From CAYRVF01 sp964427535 (GTDB taxonomy: Bacteria; Chloroflexota; Ktedonobacteria; Ktedonobacterales; JADMIN01): 15,840 nucleotides of DNA. The DNA is taken from positions 1 to 15,840 of the forward strand of contig CAYRVF010000118.1 in NCBI GenBank assembly GCA_964427535.1, written 5' to 3'. The notes beneath the pieces were generated by a model. That model did no database searches. It had not been told where the DNA came from and saw only the letters and a program-made list of their open reading frames with translations. Below, piece by piece: positions 1 to 7,856 of this stretch; the first letter of the stretch is position 1, and the number at the start of each line of letters is the position of its first letter. The position numbers and the translations under genes were made by a program.

Positions 1-1138
<1,138 letters not shown>

Positions 1139-1147
1139 AGTATTGCT

Positions 1148-1154
1148 TCTCTCC
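1148..1154 (-). promoter_or_regulatory. Ribosome binding site of secA
   Basis: On the minus strand GGAGAGA lies 9 bases before the ATG at 1138. It decides for this start over the upstream in-frame ATG at 1171, which would place the site inside the coding region. Confidence 0.7.
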
Positions 1155-1200
1155 GCCGAAGAATCCGGCATGTATCTCTTGTGTATACGAATGGAGCGCT

Positions 1201-1219
1201 AGCGCGGTGAGACCGCGCT
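1201..1219 (-). other. Short perfect hairpin in the secA leader
   Basis: AGCGCGGT (1201-1208) and ACCGCGCT (1212-1219) are perfect 8-bp complementary arms around a 3-base loop. The element lies between the proposed secA promoter and the secA ribosome binding site. There is no T tract on either side, so it is not a typical intrinsic terminator. It could stabilise the leader RNA or bind a protein. I see no T-box or other known riboswitch signature. Confidence 0.5.
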
Positions 1220-1296
1220 CACCCGAGACCACACGGCGGGGAGAAGTGAGACCAGAACCGAATCCCGCCGGAGGGATGCACTCATATTCCAGCGTA

Positions 1297-1305
1297 ATTA
1301 TACCA
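1297..1305 (-). promoter_or_regulatory. Extended -10 promoter, probably for secA
   Basis: The minus strand reads TGGTATAAT, a perfect TATAAT at 1297-1302 preceded by the TGn extension at 1303-1305. No good -35 hexamer is found 16-18 bases further up, which fits an extended -10 promoter. Transcription would start near 1290 and give a leader of about 150 bases before secA. Confidence 0.6.
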
Positions 1306-1391
1306 TGTCGCGCCCGGCGGTACGGGGACTTGCAGGGTGGCAGGCTGCGAGCCGGAGGATCTGAGAAGGTATGCACGCAGCGCGGACGGGA

Positions 1392-1432
1392 CCGAGGAGA
1401 AAGCCGTAGCTCAACCGGGTTTCTCCTCTCGG
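1392..1432 (-). terminator. Possible stem-loop terminator after the carboxylesterase operon
   Basis: CCGAGGAGAAA (1392-1402) pairs with TTTCTCCTCTCGG (1420-1432) apart from a two-base bulge, around a 17-base loop. It starts about 30 bases past the esterase stop at 1464 on the minus strand. No T run follows, so termination here would depend on Rho or be weak; the call is tentative. Confidence 0.35.
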
Positions 1433-1463
1433 CCTCGTCGTATGATGCTCGCTGTCGCAGATG

Positions 1464-2975
1464 CTAGGGCCGACCGTTCCAGACTGCGCGCACGGCGGAG
1501 AGCGGATCGTCCACGACGTCGGATGTGGTGTCGAAGCGCATCGTAGCGCGCCGCGTCGAATCGTACCTCGGCCAACTGGTACCAGGGGCTCCGCTGGTCG
1601 CGAATGACACCCACGCGGCGTGCATGGTATCGGCGAGCGGTTGCGGCGGGTTCTGCCCTAGCAGCGCCTCGGTCTGGTAGCCGAGTGTGTCGAAGACGAA
1701 GGGAATCTCGAGCGCGTGGCATGCGCCGAGGCGTCCGCCCATCTGCGGTGAGGGCCAGGCGAACTCGTACATGTAGGTGGCCGCGGCGTTCTGCTTCGCC
1801 TGGGCGTCGGCCAGGTGGAGCGCGGGTATGCGGCACCACCAGTCGCCCTGCATCGCCGCGAGCAAGTCGCCAGGGCTGGCATTCGGATAGGCGGCGCGAT
1901 AGCTTGCCAGTGTCGCCTCGAGCGGGAGTCCGTAGGCCGCCGCCGCTCCGACCACAGCCTCGTCAGGGACGTGGTCGATGACGTTTCCAAGCACCAGGAA
2001 CAATCTCCATTCGTCCGTGGTCGAGCCGGCAAGGACGTCGATTCCCGCGCTAGCTCCGGCGATGATGCGATCGATCGGGCGCGCGGGGATGATGTCTCCG
2101 TCGAGCACTGGTTGCCACATCGTCAGGCTGGCCATCAGTTCCGTGCCCCAGCGCGCTGGGTCGGGATGGGCGAAGATGTCGGTGCTCAACTCCACCTGCA
2201 CCGCGATCAGACGGTCGATGGGAACAGCCGCGATCGCCTCGCGTGTGGCTTCGACGCCCAGCTTTTCGGCAAGGATCTCGCCGACCCGTCGCGCAGTCGC
2301 GGCTGAGATCACCGGATGCGCGCCTCCACTCTGGAGGATAGCCCTGCGGAACAGCCCTTCGGCACGAGGTATCGACAGCAGGATGCCGATGCACATAGCG
2401 CCTGCCGACTCGCCGAAGACCGTCACATTATGAGGATCACCACCGAAGGCCGCGATATTCTCCTGGACCCACGCGAGGGCCGCGAGTTGGTCGAGTAGAC
2501 CGCAGTTGGCGATTCCGTCGCCCAGAGAGAGGAAGCCATCGCTACTGACTCGGTAATTGATGGTCACGCAGACGACGCCGTCGCGGGCGAAGTGGGCGCC
2601 GTCGTAATAGGTCGTCGCTGCCGTTCCATACTGAAACGCGCTGCCAGGAATCCAGACCATCACCGGGTGCCCGGCTAACCCGAGCCCGGGAGTCCAGATG
2701 TTGAGGTTCAGGCAGTCCTCGCCGCCGCCGACGAGCTCAGGGAGGAGTGCGCTGACGTAAGGAGGATACGGCGGTTGGGGTTGTTTCGGGCCAAAGGTGA
2801 GGGCGTCACGCACACCGGTCCAGGGCTCAACCGGCTGTGGGGGCCGGAACCGATTGGCGCCAAAGGGTGGCGCGGCATACGGTATGCCCTTGAAGACATT
2901 CACGCCATCGACAACGCTGCCACGAACCGCACCAGAGCGCGTCTGGACCACAGCAGAATTCACGATTTTACTCAT
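1464..2975 (-). CDS. Type-B carboxylesterase (para-nitrobenzyl esterase family)
   Basis: A 503-residue alpha/beta hydrolase of the carboxylesterase/cholinesterase family, expected to hydrolyse carboxylic esters. The opening GAVRGSVVDGVNVFKGIPYA, the EDCLNLNIWTP block and the nucleophile elbow GESAGA (Ser190) are typical, with GSTTDEW giving Glu322 and GACHALEIPFVF giving His420 as the rest of the triad. The oxyanion-hole motif, usually HGG, reads PGS at residues 110-112, which is unusual. No signal peptide is seen, so it is probably cytoplasmic. The start at 2975 is chosen because AAAGAGGTG lies 5 bases upstream. An alternative ATG at 3059 would add 28 low-complexity residues; it overlaps the stop of the upstream gene (TGATG) and could allow coupled translation, but its ribosome site is weak. 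Last gene of a three-gene operon. Natural substrate unknown. Confidence 0.93.
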   Translation of the reverse strand: MSKIVNSAVVQTRSGAVRGSVVDGVNVFKGIPYAAPPFGANRFRPPQPVEPWTGVRDALTFGPKQPQPPYPPYVSALLPELVGGGEDCLNLNIWTPGLGLAGHPVMVWIPGSAFQYGTAATTYYDGAHFARDGVVCVTINYRVSSDGFLSLGDGIANCGLLDQLAALAWVQENIAAFGGDPHNVTVFGESAGAMCIGILLSIPRAEGLFRRAILQSGGAHPVISAATARRVGEILAEKLGVEATREAIAAVPIDRLIAVQVELSTDIFAHPDPARWGTELMASLTMWQPVLDGDIIPARPIDRIIAGASAGIDVLAGSTTDEWRLFLVLGNVIDHVPDEAVVGAAAAYGLPLEATLASYRAAYPNASPGDLLAAMQGDWWCRIPALHLADAQAKQNAAATYMYEFAWPSPQMGGRLGACHALEIPFVFDTLGYQTEALLGQNPPQPLADTMHAAWVSFATSGAPGTSWPRYDSTRRATMRFDTTSDVVDDPLSAVRAVWNGRP

Positions 2976-2980
2976 TGCTG

Positions 2981-2989
2981 CACCTCTTT
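2981..2989 (-). promoter_or_regulatory. Ribosome binding site of the carboxylesterase
   Basis: AAAGAGGTG on the minus strand, 5 bases before the ATG at 2975. This strong site favours the internal start over the ATG at 3059. Confidence 0.7.
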
Positions 2990-3058
2990 CTGTAGGCGCG
3001 GGGCCTCCAGCTGCAGTGATGCACCTTGCAGCGCCTGCCGAGGCGAGATCGTCGTTCA

Positions 3059-3487
3059 TCAGCCTGTAGGGGGTTCGATTGCTTCGATGGCGATGTAGAC
3101 GACCCCAGCTTTCGACTTCCGCTGCAGTCTGCGTCGAGCATTTCGGATGACGTGATAGAGGCTGCGCATGATCCCATATTTCTTGGTCAGGGCTATCGAA
3201 GCCGCTTCACAGTCCGCGGGGTCCGTGAGAATCCGTGCGCTTCCCTCGCTTACCGGCCCGGTGACTTTGCCGCTGTAGGTGCATGGGGCAAATGTGACTC
3301 TCGCGGTATGGCGAAGGCGTTTGAGCTTGCCCGCGTCCGAGTGTGTCTCGACGTAGATCTTGCCGGGAGCGGTCGCGAACCATACCGGTGTCGTCACGGC
3401 TTGCCCAGTCTTCCGGAAGGTCGTGAGAGCGATGCATTGCGCTCTCCCAAGGTCAGGCAAAGTGACCGTCTCAACTGTGATAAGCAT
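3059..3487 (-). CDS. PPOX-class (pyridoxamine 5'-phosphate oxidase-fold) flavin/F420-type protein
   Basis: A 142-residue protein of the split beta-barrel PPOX fold, similar in pattern to small F420- or FMN-dependent enzymes of mycobacteria and Chloroflexota. The core ALTTFRKTGQAVTTPVWF, the strand pattern KIYVETHSDAGKLKRLR followed by RVTFAPCT, and the basic tail with KYGIMRSLYHVIR match that group. Such enzymes reduce or oxidise small molecules with a bound flavin or deazaflavin; which cofactor and substrate apply here cannot be read from sequence. The gene starts inside the end of the acyltransferase gene (17-base overlap) and has the strong site GGGAGGTG just upstream, so the two are translationally linked. 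Expected to be cytoplasmic. Family confidence is good, function open. Confidence 0.85.
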   Translation of the reverse strand: MLITVETVTLPDLGRAQCIALTTFRKTGQAVTTPVWFATAPGKIYVETHSDAGKLKRLRHTARVTFAPCTYSGKVTGPVSEGSARILTDPADCEAASIALTKKYGIMRSLYHVIRNARRRLQRKSKAGVVYIAIEAIEPPTG

Positions 3488-4319
3488 AGTTCACCTCCCG
3501 TGAGGGTAGTGCCTGTTCCGATTCGGACAGAAGATCGGCGAGACCATAGGCACTTTCGATCAGCTCTTTCAGGCGCTGGGCGAAGCGTGCGGCCGGGGCG
3601 CCATCGACGATGTTGTGATCGACGCTGATCGTCAGGCTGAGGTATTCCCGGATCGCGATCTGTCCATCGACGATCGCTGGCTTCTCGCCGATGCCCCCCA
3701 CTGTGACCATGAGTGGCATCGGCGATAGCCCAGGAATGCCCCACCCGGCACCTGTGCCAAACATGCCAACGGTCGTGAGACACACCGTCCCACCGCCTCG
3801 CTTCTGCAACCGCGGCATAGCTCGCCCGATCCGCCAGACGAGCCACATGCAGGGTCCGAAGAGTGCGGCTGGGAGAAAGCGCGGCACCTTCATGGCATGG
3901 TCGACGTTCGCCACTTGCGCCGCCCGAATCTCGTGGTGGACCGCGCGGAAGGACTTGCGATTGGCTGCTCTGACGACGTGGGGCAAGGGGAACTTCTCTC
4001 CGGCTACCTCATGCTCGATCGGAATCCACACATCCACGTCATCAAAGATGACAAGACGCTTCCTCCCTTTGGGCATCGCCTGCACCGCTTTGTGCTCGTC
4101 CACGGCTTTCGCCAAGCAAGTCGTGAGGAAGGCGGTGAACGAGAGTGATTCCCCGCTCTTCGCCTGGTGCGCCCGCAGGATTGCACGCGGTCTGGTCACA
4201 TCGACCTCGATCAGGCCATGAATCATGGGCCTGAAGCGGACGGATCGATAGGCGGCTGCTGTCCATCGTCGGAATCTGCGATAGGGGACTACCTGATAAT
4301 CGGCGTGCTGACGTTTCAT
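3471..4319 (-). CDS. Stand-alone 2-oxoacid dehydrogenase E2-type acyltransferase domain
   Basis: A 282-residue protein made only of the catalytic domain found in dihydrolipoamide acyltransferases, a fold shared with chloramphenicol acetyltransferase. The C-terminal HNIVDG at residues 235-240 matches the catalytic HxxxDG motif (His235, Asp239), and ISFTAFL-like SLSFTAFLTTCLAKA, PIEHEVAGEKF and GGGTVCLTTVGMFGTGAG are family landmarks. There is no lipoyl domain, no E3/E1-binding domain, and no E1 or E3 gene nearby. It is therefore unlikely to be a normal E2 and may transfer acyl groups from CoA to a small molecule (inference). A stretch at 148-165 is hydrophobic but too irregular for a confident membrane helix. 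First gene of the operon with the PPOX protein and esterase. The start is supported by AGGTGAG 5 bases upstream. Confidence 0.85.
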   Translation of the reverse strand: MKRQHADYQVVPYRRFRRWTAAAYRSVRFRPMIHGLIEVDVTRPRAILRAHQAKSGESLSFTAFLTTCLAKAVDEHKAVQAMPKGRKRLVIFDDVDVWIPIEHEVAGEKFPLPHVVRAANRKSFRAVHHEIRAAQVANVDHAMKVPRFLPAALFGPCMWLVWRIGRAMPRLQKRGGGTVCLTTVGMFGTGAGWGIPGLSPMPLMVTVGGIGEKPAIVDGQIAIREYLSLTISVDHNIVDGAPAARFAQRLKELIESAYGLADLLSESEQALPSREVNYAYHS

Positions 4320-4324
4320 GCCCT

Positions 4325-4344
4325 CTCACCTGTCTTCCGGTGAG
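4325..4344 (-). promoter_or_regulatory. Hairpin that can mask the ribosome binding site of the acyltransferase gene
   Basis: On the minus strand CTCACC (4339-4344) is complementary to GGTGAG (4325-4330) across an 8-base loop. The 3' arm is most of the Shine-Dalgarno sequence AGGTGAG (4325-4331), which lies 5 bases before the ATG at 4319. If the hairpin forms, translation of the first operon gene would be reduced. Six base pairs is short, so this may be chance. Confidence 0.4.
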
Positions 4345-4347
4345 ACA

Positions 4348-4380
4348 ACGCGTCTTGACTCTTCCTCACTACGACGCGTC
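4348..4380. promoter_or_regulatory. Repeated ACGCGTC motif, possible operator
   Basis: ACGCGTC at 4348-4354 is repeated inverted as GACGCGT at 4373-4379, and the second copy is part of the 8-bp palindrome GACGCGTC (4373-4380). The pair lies in the divergent region upstream of the acyltransferase operon. It is a candidate regulator site without a known match. Confidence 0.3.
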
Positions 4381-4514
4381 TGTCGAACTCTAGACTCGGC
4401 TATCCGCCTATGGAGTAGACCGCGTGGGCATCACGAACGCCTCGCGCATGTGCGCCTCTCGCTCACAGAGTGATCACATGAGAGCGATACCTGTTTCGAG
4501 TAGTCCATACGTTC

Positions 4515-4520
4515 TATAAT
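4515..4520 (+). promoter_or_regulatory. -10 box of the dinB promoter
   Basis: A perfect TATAAT lies 54 bases before the dinB GTG codon. The matching -35 position (about 4492-4497, TGTTTC) is poor. An 8-bp palindrome GTGATCAC at 4470-4477 sits further upstream. I find no LexA-type GAAC-N4-GTTC box, so SOS control is not indicated by the sequence. Confidence 0.5.
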
Positions 4521-4574
4521 GGAGGGAGTGAACGGGCGGCGAGAGTCGCGCGAGCAGGTTATCTGGGGGCGACT

Positions 4575-5726
4575 GTGGAGCCGGAATACAGCACGGCGTC
4601 AGGAGGCGGTATCCGCCGGGTGATGCACTGTGACCTGGACTGCTTCTTCGCGGCGGTCGAGGAGCTGGATGATCCCTCGTTGCGGCGGCTGCCCGTGATC
4701 GTCGGCGGCGACCCCGACCGGCGCGGCGTGGTCAGCACGGCCAACTACATCGCCCGGCGCTACGGCGTCCATAGCGCCATGTCAGCGGCGCAGGCGCGGC
4801 GGCTGTGCCCCGGCGCGGTCTTCCTGCGTCCACGGTTCGACCGCTACCGCGAGCTGTCGCGTGCGGTGATGGTGATACTCGACCAGCACTTCCTGGTTCG
4901 CGAGCAGGTGTCCATCGACGAGGCGTACGGCGAGTTGCCCCCGTCGCTGCCTGGCTGTGTTCCGGCGGAGGTCATCGCCCGCGCGATCAAGGCGCAAGTG
5001 CGTGCCGAGACGGGCCTGACGATCAGCGTGGGTGTGGGGCGTACCAAGTCACTCGCCAAGCTCGCCAGCGACTATTCCAAGCCGGACGGCTGCCTCGTCG
5101 TGCATCCACGTCGCGAGCGCGACTTTCTCGACCCACTGCCCGTCAGCAGGTTGAACGGTGTCGGTCCACAGACCGGCGAGCGGCTGGCGAAGCTCGGTAT
5201 CACGACGGTGGGCCAGCTTGCCAGAGAGCCGCTACACGCTCTGGACGCTGCGCTCGGCAAGCATGGCCACTGGCTCTGGCAGCTCGCCAACGGCCAGGAT
5301 GACCGCCCTGTCGTTGCCGAGTCTGGCCCGCCGAAGAGCATCTCCACCGAGGACACCTTCGAGCGCGACATCGCCGATATCGACCGCGCGGCCGAGCACG
5401 TTCGGCGGCTGGCGGCATCCGTCGCGTCGCGCGCCCAGGCCAAGCAGCTCTCCGGCCGCACGGTGAACCTCAAGGTCAAGTGGTCGGACTTCCGCATCAT
5501 GACGCGCCAGCAGCCGATATCCCATGCCACCAATGACACCGGCGACATCACGACGGCGGCGTTGTCGCTACTGTCCGGCGACATCGCACAGATGCTCGCG
5601 GCTGGCGGCGCGATCCGGCTACTGGGCGTCGGCCTGAGCGGCATCCTCGCACCCGAGCGGGAAATGCGCATTGGCGATCTGGTGCAGTTGCCGCTGTTTG
5701 AGATGGCGGCCCCCTCCCCCGGCTGA
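4575..5726 (+). CDS. dinB: DNA polymerase IV (Y-family translesion polymerase)
   Basis: A 383-residue error-prone polymerase that copies past damaged template bases. The palm motif MHCDLDCFFAAVEE gives the metal ligands Asp20 and the steric-gate Phe25, and VSIDEAYGE gives Asp115 and Glu116. The fingers segment GGDPDRRGVVSTANYIARRYGVHSAMS, the thumb helix-hairpin-helix NGVGPQTGERLAKLGI and a little-finger domain from about 250 follow in the usual order. The C-terminus carries QLPLF at 371-375, a sliding-clamp binding motif. The GTG start at 4575 has only a weak ribosome site (GGGGGC, about 5 bases upstream), but the next in-frame start (Met17, MHCDLD) would truncate the first strand. Length is normal for the family. 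It is monocistronic, divergent from the acyltransferase operon. Confidence 0.95.
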   Translation: MEPEYSTASGGGIRRVMHCDLDCFFAAVEELDDPSLRRLPVIVGGDPDRRGVVSTANYIARRYGVHSAMSAAQARRLCPGAVFLRPRFDRYRELSRAVMVILDQHFLVREQVSIDEAYGELPPSLPGCVPAEVIARAIKAQVRAETGLTISVGVGRTKSLAKLASDYSKPDGCLVVHPRRERDFLDPLPVSRLNGVGPQTGERLAKLGITTVGQLAREPLHALDAALGKHGHWLWQLANGQDDRPVVAESGPPKSISTEDTFERDIADIDRAAEHVRRLAASVASRAQAKQLSGRTVNLKVKWSDFRIMTRQQPISHATNDTGDITTAALSLLSGDIAQMLAAGGAIRLLGVGLSGILAPEREMRIGDLVQLPLFEMAAPSPG

Positions 5727-5784
5727 TGCCGAGAGAGGGGGAAGCGAGGCGCGAGCGCTTCGCGCCGCGGGAGCTCGTCTGGCT

Positions 5785-5814
5785 CCTCTCTCCCACCGTC
5801 AGGTGGGGGAGAGG
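5785..5814. repeat. C/G-rich inverted repeat downstream of dinB
   Basis: CCTCTCTCCCACC (5785-5797) and GGTGGGGGAGAGG (5802-5814) form a 13-bp stem with one mismatch and the loop GTCA. Further C-rich and G-rich blocks flank it from 5709 to 5827. No T run follows. It may serve as a dinB terminator or be a dispersed REP-like element; a related element lies at 10359-10387. Confidence 0.55.
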
Positions 5815-5888
5815 CTGGGAGAGGGGGGCGGCGCAGGCGACGAGCCAGGTCCTCTCCTTAAGACACCTCCCCAATTGCGGGCATCGCG

Positions 5889-5894
5889 TACAAT
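5889..5894 (+). promoter_or_regulatory. -10-like box before the DinB/YfiT-like gene
   Basis: TACAAT lies about 66 bases before the ATG at 5961. The same hexamer appears before the EamA gene at 13019. No good -35 box is seen at the right spacing, so this is a modest call. Confidence 0.35.
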
Positions 5895-5960
5895 GGACGC
5901 GCCCAACTCGCGAGGCACAGTGTCGTGCGCGAGAGATATACGGGACAGGGAGGAGCACGC

Positions 5961-6518
5961 ATGCAGAACGAAGGACACGAGACGACCATTGGAGCCGGGG
6001 CGGACGTTCTGCCCTGGGCGCGAGCGATACTGACTACGACCGCCGCGCGGTGGACGCGACTCACCGAGACCGTGCCCGAGGAGCTGTTGACCCGCATGCC
6101 CGCGCCCGGCGAATGGTCCGCGGTGGACTGCCTGCGGCACCTGATCGACACGGAGCGCAACGTGTTTCCGGTGCGCGTGCGGTCCCTCCTCGCGGGACAA
6201 GACTTCCCCGCCTTCGATCCCGCTGGTCGTGAGCCGATCTCTCCTGAACTGACTGCTCGGCAACTTGCGGACGCGTTTGCCCAGGCTCGCGAGTCGGGGC
6301 TGGCGGCGCTGGCAGAGGTGAGCGAGCAGGATCTCGCTCGGAGCGCCCGGCATAGCCAGCTTGGCATCATGACGATGAGTGAGACGCTCCATGCCTGGGC
6401 GGCGCACGACCTGAACCACACCGTTCAGGCCGAACGTGCCATGATGCAGCCGTTCATTCTGGGGTCCGGCGCTCTGGCGTTTCGATTCGAGGACCACGTC
6501 GTGAAGCCGCAGCGGTAG
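5961..6518 (+). CDS. DinB/YfiT-like putative metal-dependent hydrolase or transferase
   Basis: A 185-residue four-helix-bundle protein of the DinB-like superfamily (not the polymerase encoded just upstream, despite the name). The motifs GEWSAVDCLRHLIDTER and HAWAAHDLNHTVQ supply three histidines, His60, His149 and His153, in the spacing used to bind a divalent metal in this superfamily. Relatives include bacillithiol and mycothiol transferases and many proteins of unknown role; the substrate cannot be told here. The ATG at 5961 is chosen because AGGGAGGAG ends 5 bases upstream; an in-frame GTG at 5925 lacks such a site. The gene is convergent with deoB, with 26 bases between the stop codons and no obvious terminator between them. 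Confidence 0.85.
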   Translation: MQNEGHETTIGAGADVLPWARAILTTTAARWTRLTETVPEELLTRMPAPGEWSAVDCLRHLIDTERNVFPVRVRSLLAGQDFPAFDPAGREPISPELTARQLADAFAQARESGLAALAEVSEQDLARSARHSQLGIMTMSETLHAWAAHDLNHTVQAERAMMQPFILGSGALAFRFEDHVVKPQR

Positions 6519-6544
6519 ACTGGACTACCCGCAGAGGATATGCA

Positions 6545-7726
6545 CTACACCAGACCGATCTCGCGGGCGAAGCTGGTGCCGTGGGGCAGCGGCCGCACCG
6601 CGAACGCCTCGGCGAGCGTGGCACCCAGGTCAGCGAACGAGGAGCGGGCGCCAAGATCGACGTTCGGGCGAATCGGGCCTCCGGCGGCGAGCAGCGGCAC
6701 ACACTCGCGCGTGTGGTCTGTGCCCTTGAATGTGGGGTCGGTGCCGTGGTCGCCGGTGATGAAGAGCGCGTCGCGGGGCCCGAGCTCGCCGAGCAGCGAC
6801 GGCAGCCAGACGTCGAACGCTTCGAGCGCGGCGGCGTAGCCCCTCGGGTCGCGCCGGTGGCCGTAGGCCTGATCGCAGTCCACCAGATTGACGAAGAGCA
6901 GGCCCTTGAACGGCTCGGCGAACCACGCCAACGCGGCGGCCATGCCGTCTGGATTGGTGCCGGTATGGTTGCGCGCGGTGATGCCGCGTTCGGCGAACAG
7001 GTCCTCGATCTTGCCGATGCTGCGGACCTCGTCGCCTGCCTCCACTAGCTCGTCGAGCAGCGTGCGGTCGGGCGGGTCGAGCGAGAAGTCGCGGCGGAGC
7101 GGCAGCCGCGTGAAGTGTCCCGGCTCGCCGGTGAACGGGCGGGCGATGACGCGGCCCACGGCATTTTCGTCGGTCAGCATCTTGCGCGCGAGCTCGCACA
7201 TGCCATACAGCTCGTCGAGCGGGATGACGTCCGTGTGCGCGGCGAGTTGGAAGACGCTGTCGGCGGAGGTGTAGAGGATCGGCTTGCCGGTGCGCATGTG
7301 CTCCGCGCCGTACTCTTCGATGATGACCGTGCCAGATGCGGCCTTGTTGGCGAGCACGTTGCGCCCGATCATCGCCTCGAAGTGCGCGACCAGTTCAGGC
7401 GGGAAGCCGTTCGGGTACGTTGGCAGGGGCCGGGCGAGCTGGATGCCCATCAGCTCCCAGTGGCCGGTCGTGCTGTCCTTGCCGGGGCTGCGCTCGACGA
7501 GCCGGCCGAAGGCGCCGCGGGCATTGGCGACCGGCGGCGTGCCCTCGATGGGCGTGATGTTGCCGATGCCCAGGCTACCCAGCGTTGGCAAGGAGAGGCC
7601 GCCGACGGCACGCGCGGTGTTGGTGAGGCAGTTGGCGCCAGCGTCGCCATAGGCATCCGCGTCTGGCGCCTGCCCCACGCCGACTCCATCCAGCACGATC
7701 ACGACCGCGCGCTCGATACCCGCCAT
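6545..7726 (-). CDS. deoB: Phosphopentomutase
   Basis: A 393-residue enzyme of the alkaline-phosphatase superfamily that interconverts ribose (or deoxyribose) 1-phosphate and 5-phosphate in nucleoside salvage and breakdown. The N-terminal VVIVLDGVGVGQAPDAD carries the metal ligand Asp13. The nucleophile loop GKDSTTGHWE lies at 82-91; by position the catalytic residue is Ser85, where Bacillus cereus DeoB has Thr85. The cap domain (about 100-220) includes SASADSV-like YTSADSVFQLAAH, and the C-terminal metal site is shown by DCDQAYGHRRDP and GDHGTDPTFKGTDHTRE. The start has GGGAGGGG 5 bases upstream. No other nucleoside-catabolism gene is adjacent. Very secure. Confidence 0.97.
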   Translation of the reverse strand: MAGIERAVVIVLDGVGVGQAPDADAYGDAGANCLTNTARAVGGLSLPTLGSLGIGNITPIEGTPPVANARGAFGRLVERSPGKDSTTGHWELMGIQLARPLPTYPNGFPPELVAHFEAMIGRNVLANKAASGTVIIEEYGAEHMRTGKPILYTSADSVFQLAAHTDVIPLDELYGMCELARKMLTDENAVGRVIARPFTGEPGHFTRLPLRRDFSLDPPDRTLLDELVEAGDEVRSIGKIEDLFAERGITARNHTGTNPDGMAAALAWFAEPFKGLLFVNLVDCDQAYGHRRDPRGYAAALEAFDVWLPSLLGELGPRDALFITGDHGTDPTFKGTDHTRECVPLLAAGGPIRPNVDLGARSSFADLGATLAEAFAVRPLPHGTSFAREIGLV

Positions 7727-7830
7727 GTGTACCCCTCCCTCGCCTGCTCCGGCTCGATCTGGTTCTACGTGCCGTCATGGTACGCTAGATATCGAATGAG
7801 CCGCAATCTGTTCAGCCGTGCTCACCCGCG

Positions 7831-7856
7831 CGAAAATTCGCGTCGAAAATTCGCGT
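7831..7856. repeat. Perfect 13-bp tandem repeat in the deoB/sigma-factor intergenic region
   Basis: CGAAAATTCGCGT occurs twice back to back (7831-7843 and 7844-7856). With the preceding CG the first copy makes CGCGAA-AA-TTCGCG, an inverted repeat with two central bases, and a third TTCGCG lies at 7871-7876. The repeats end 50 bases before the sigma-factor ATG and stand out as an A/T core in GC-rich DNA. They look like a protein-binding site for control of the sigma gene, deoB, or both. Confidence 0.6.

Larger units (their letters stand above)
1139..1463. other. Intergenic region between secA and the carboxylesterase gene
   Basis: This 325-base stretch has no convincing gene. Open frames on both strands here are short and resemble no protein family. 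What it holds is the secA promoter and leader, an 8-bp hairpin at 1201-1219 and an imperfect stem-loop at 1392-1432 beyond the esterase stop codon. Confidence 0.7.

Noticed and set aside
1195..1260. T-box-like ACCGCG in the secA leader
   Set aside because: On the minus strand the ACCGCG is part of a simple 8-bp hairpin; the TGGNACCGCG core, specifier loop and terminator of a T-box are absent, and secA is not an amino-acid gene.
1398..1435. tRNA-like GTAGCTCAACCGGG stretch
   Set aside because: It resembles a D-arm but no acceptor stem, anticodon arm or TTCGA arm can be placed around it; the bases are better explained as the loop of a stem.
4470..4477. GTGATCAC palindrome as a CRP or LexA site for dinB
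   Set aside because: Only 8 bp, without the TGTGA-N6-TCACA or GAAC-N4-GTTC layout; too short to assign.
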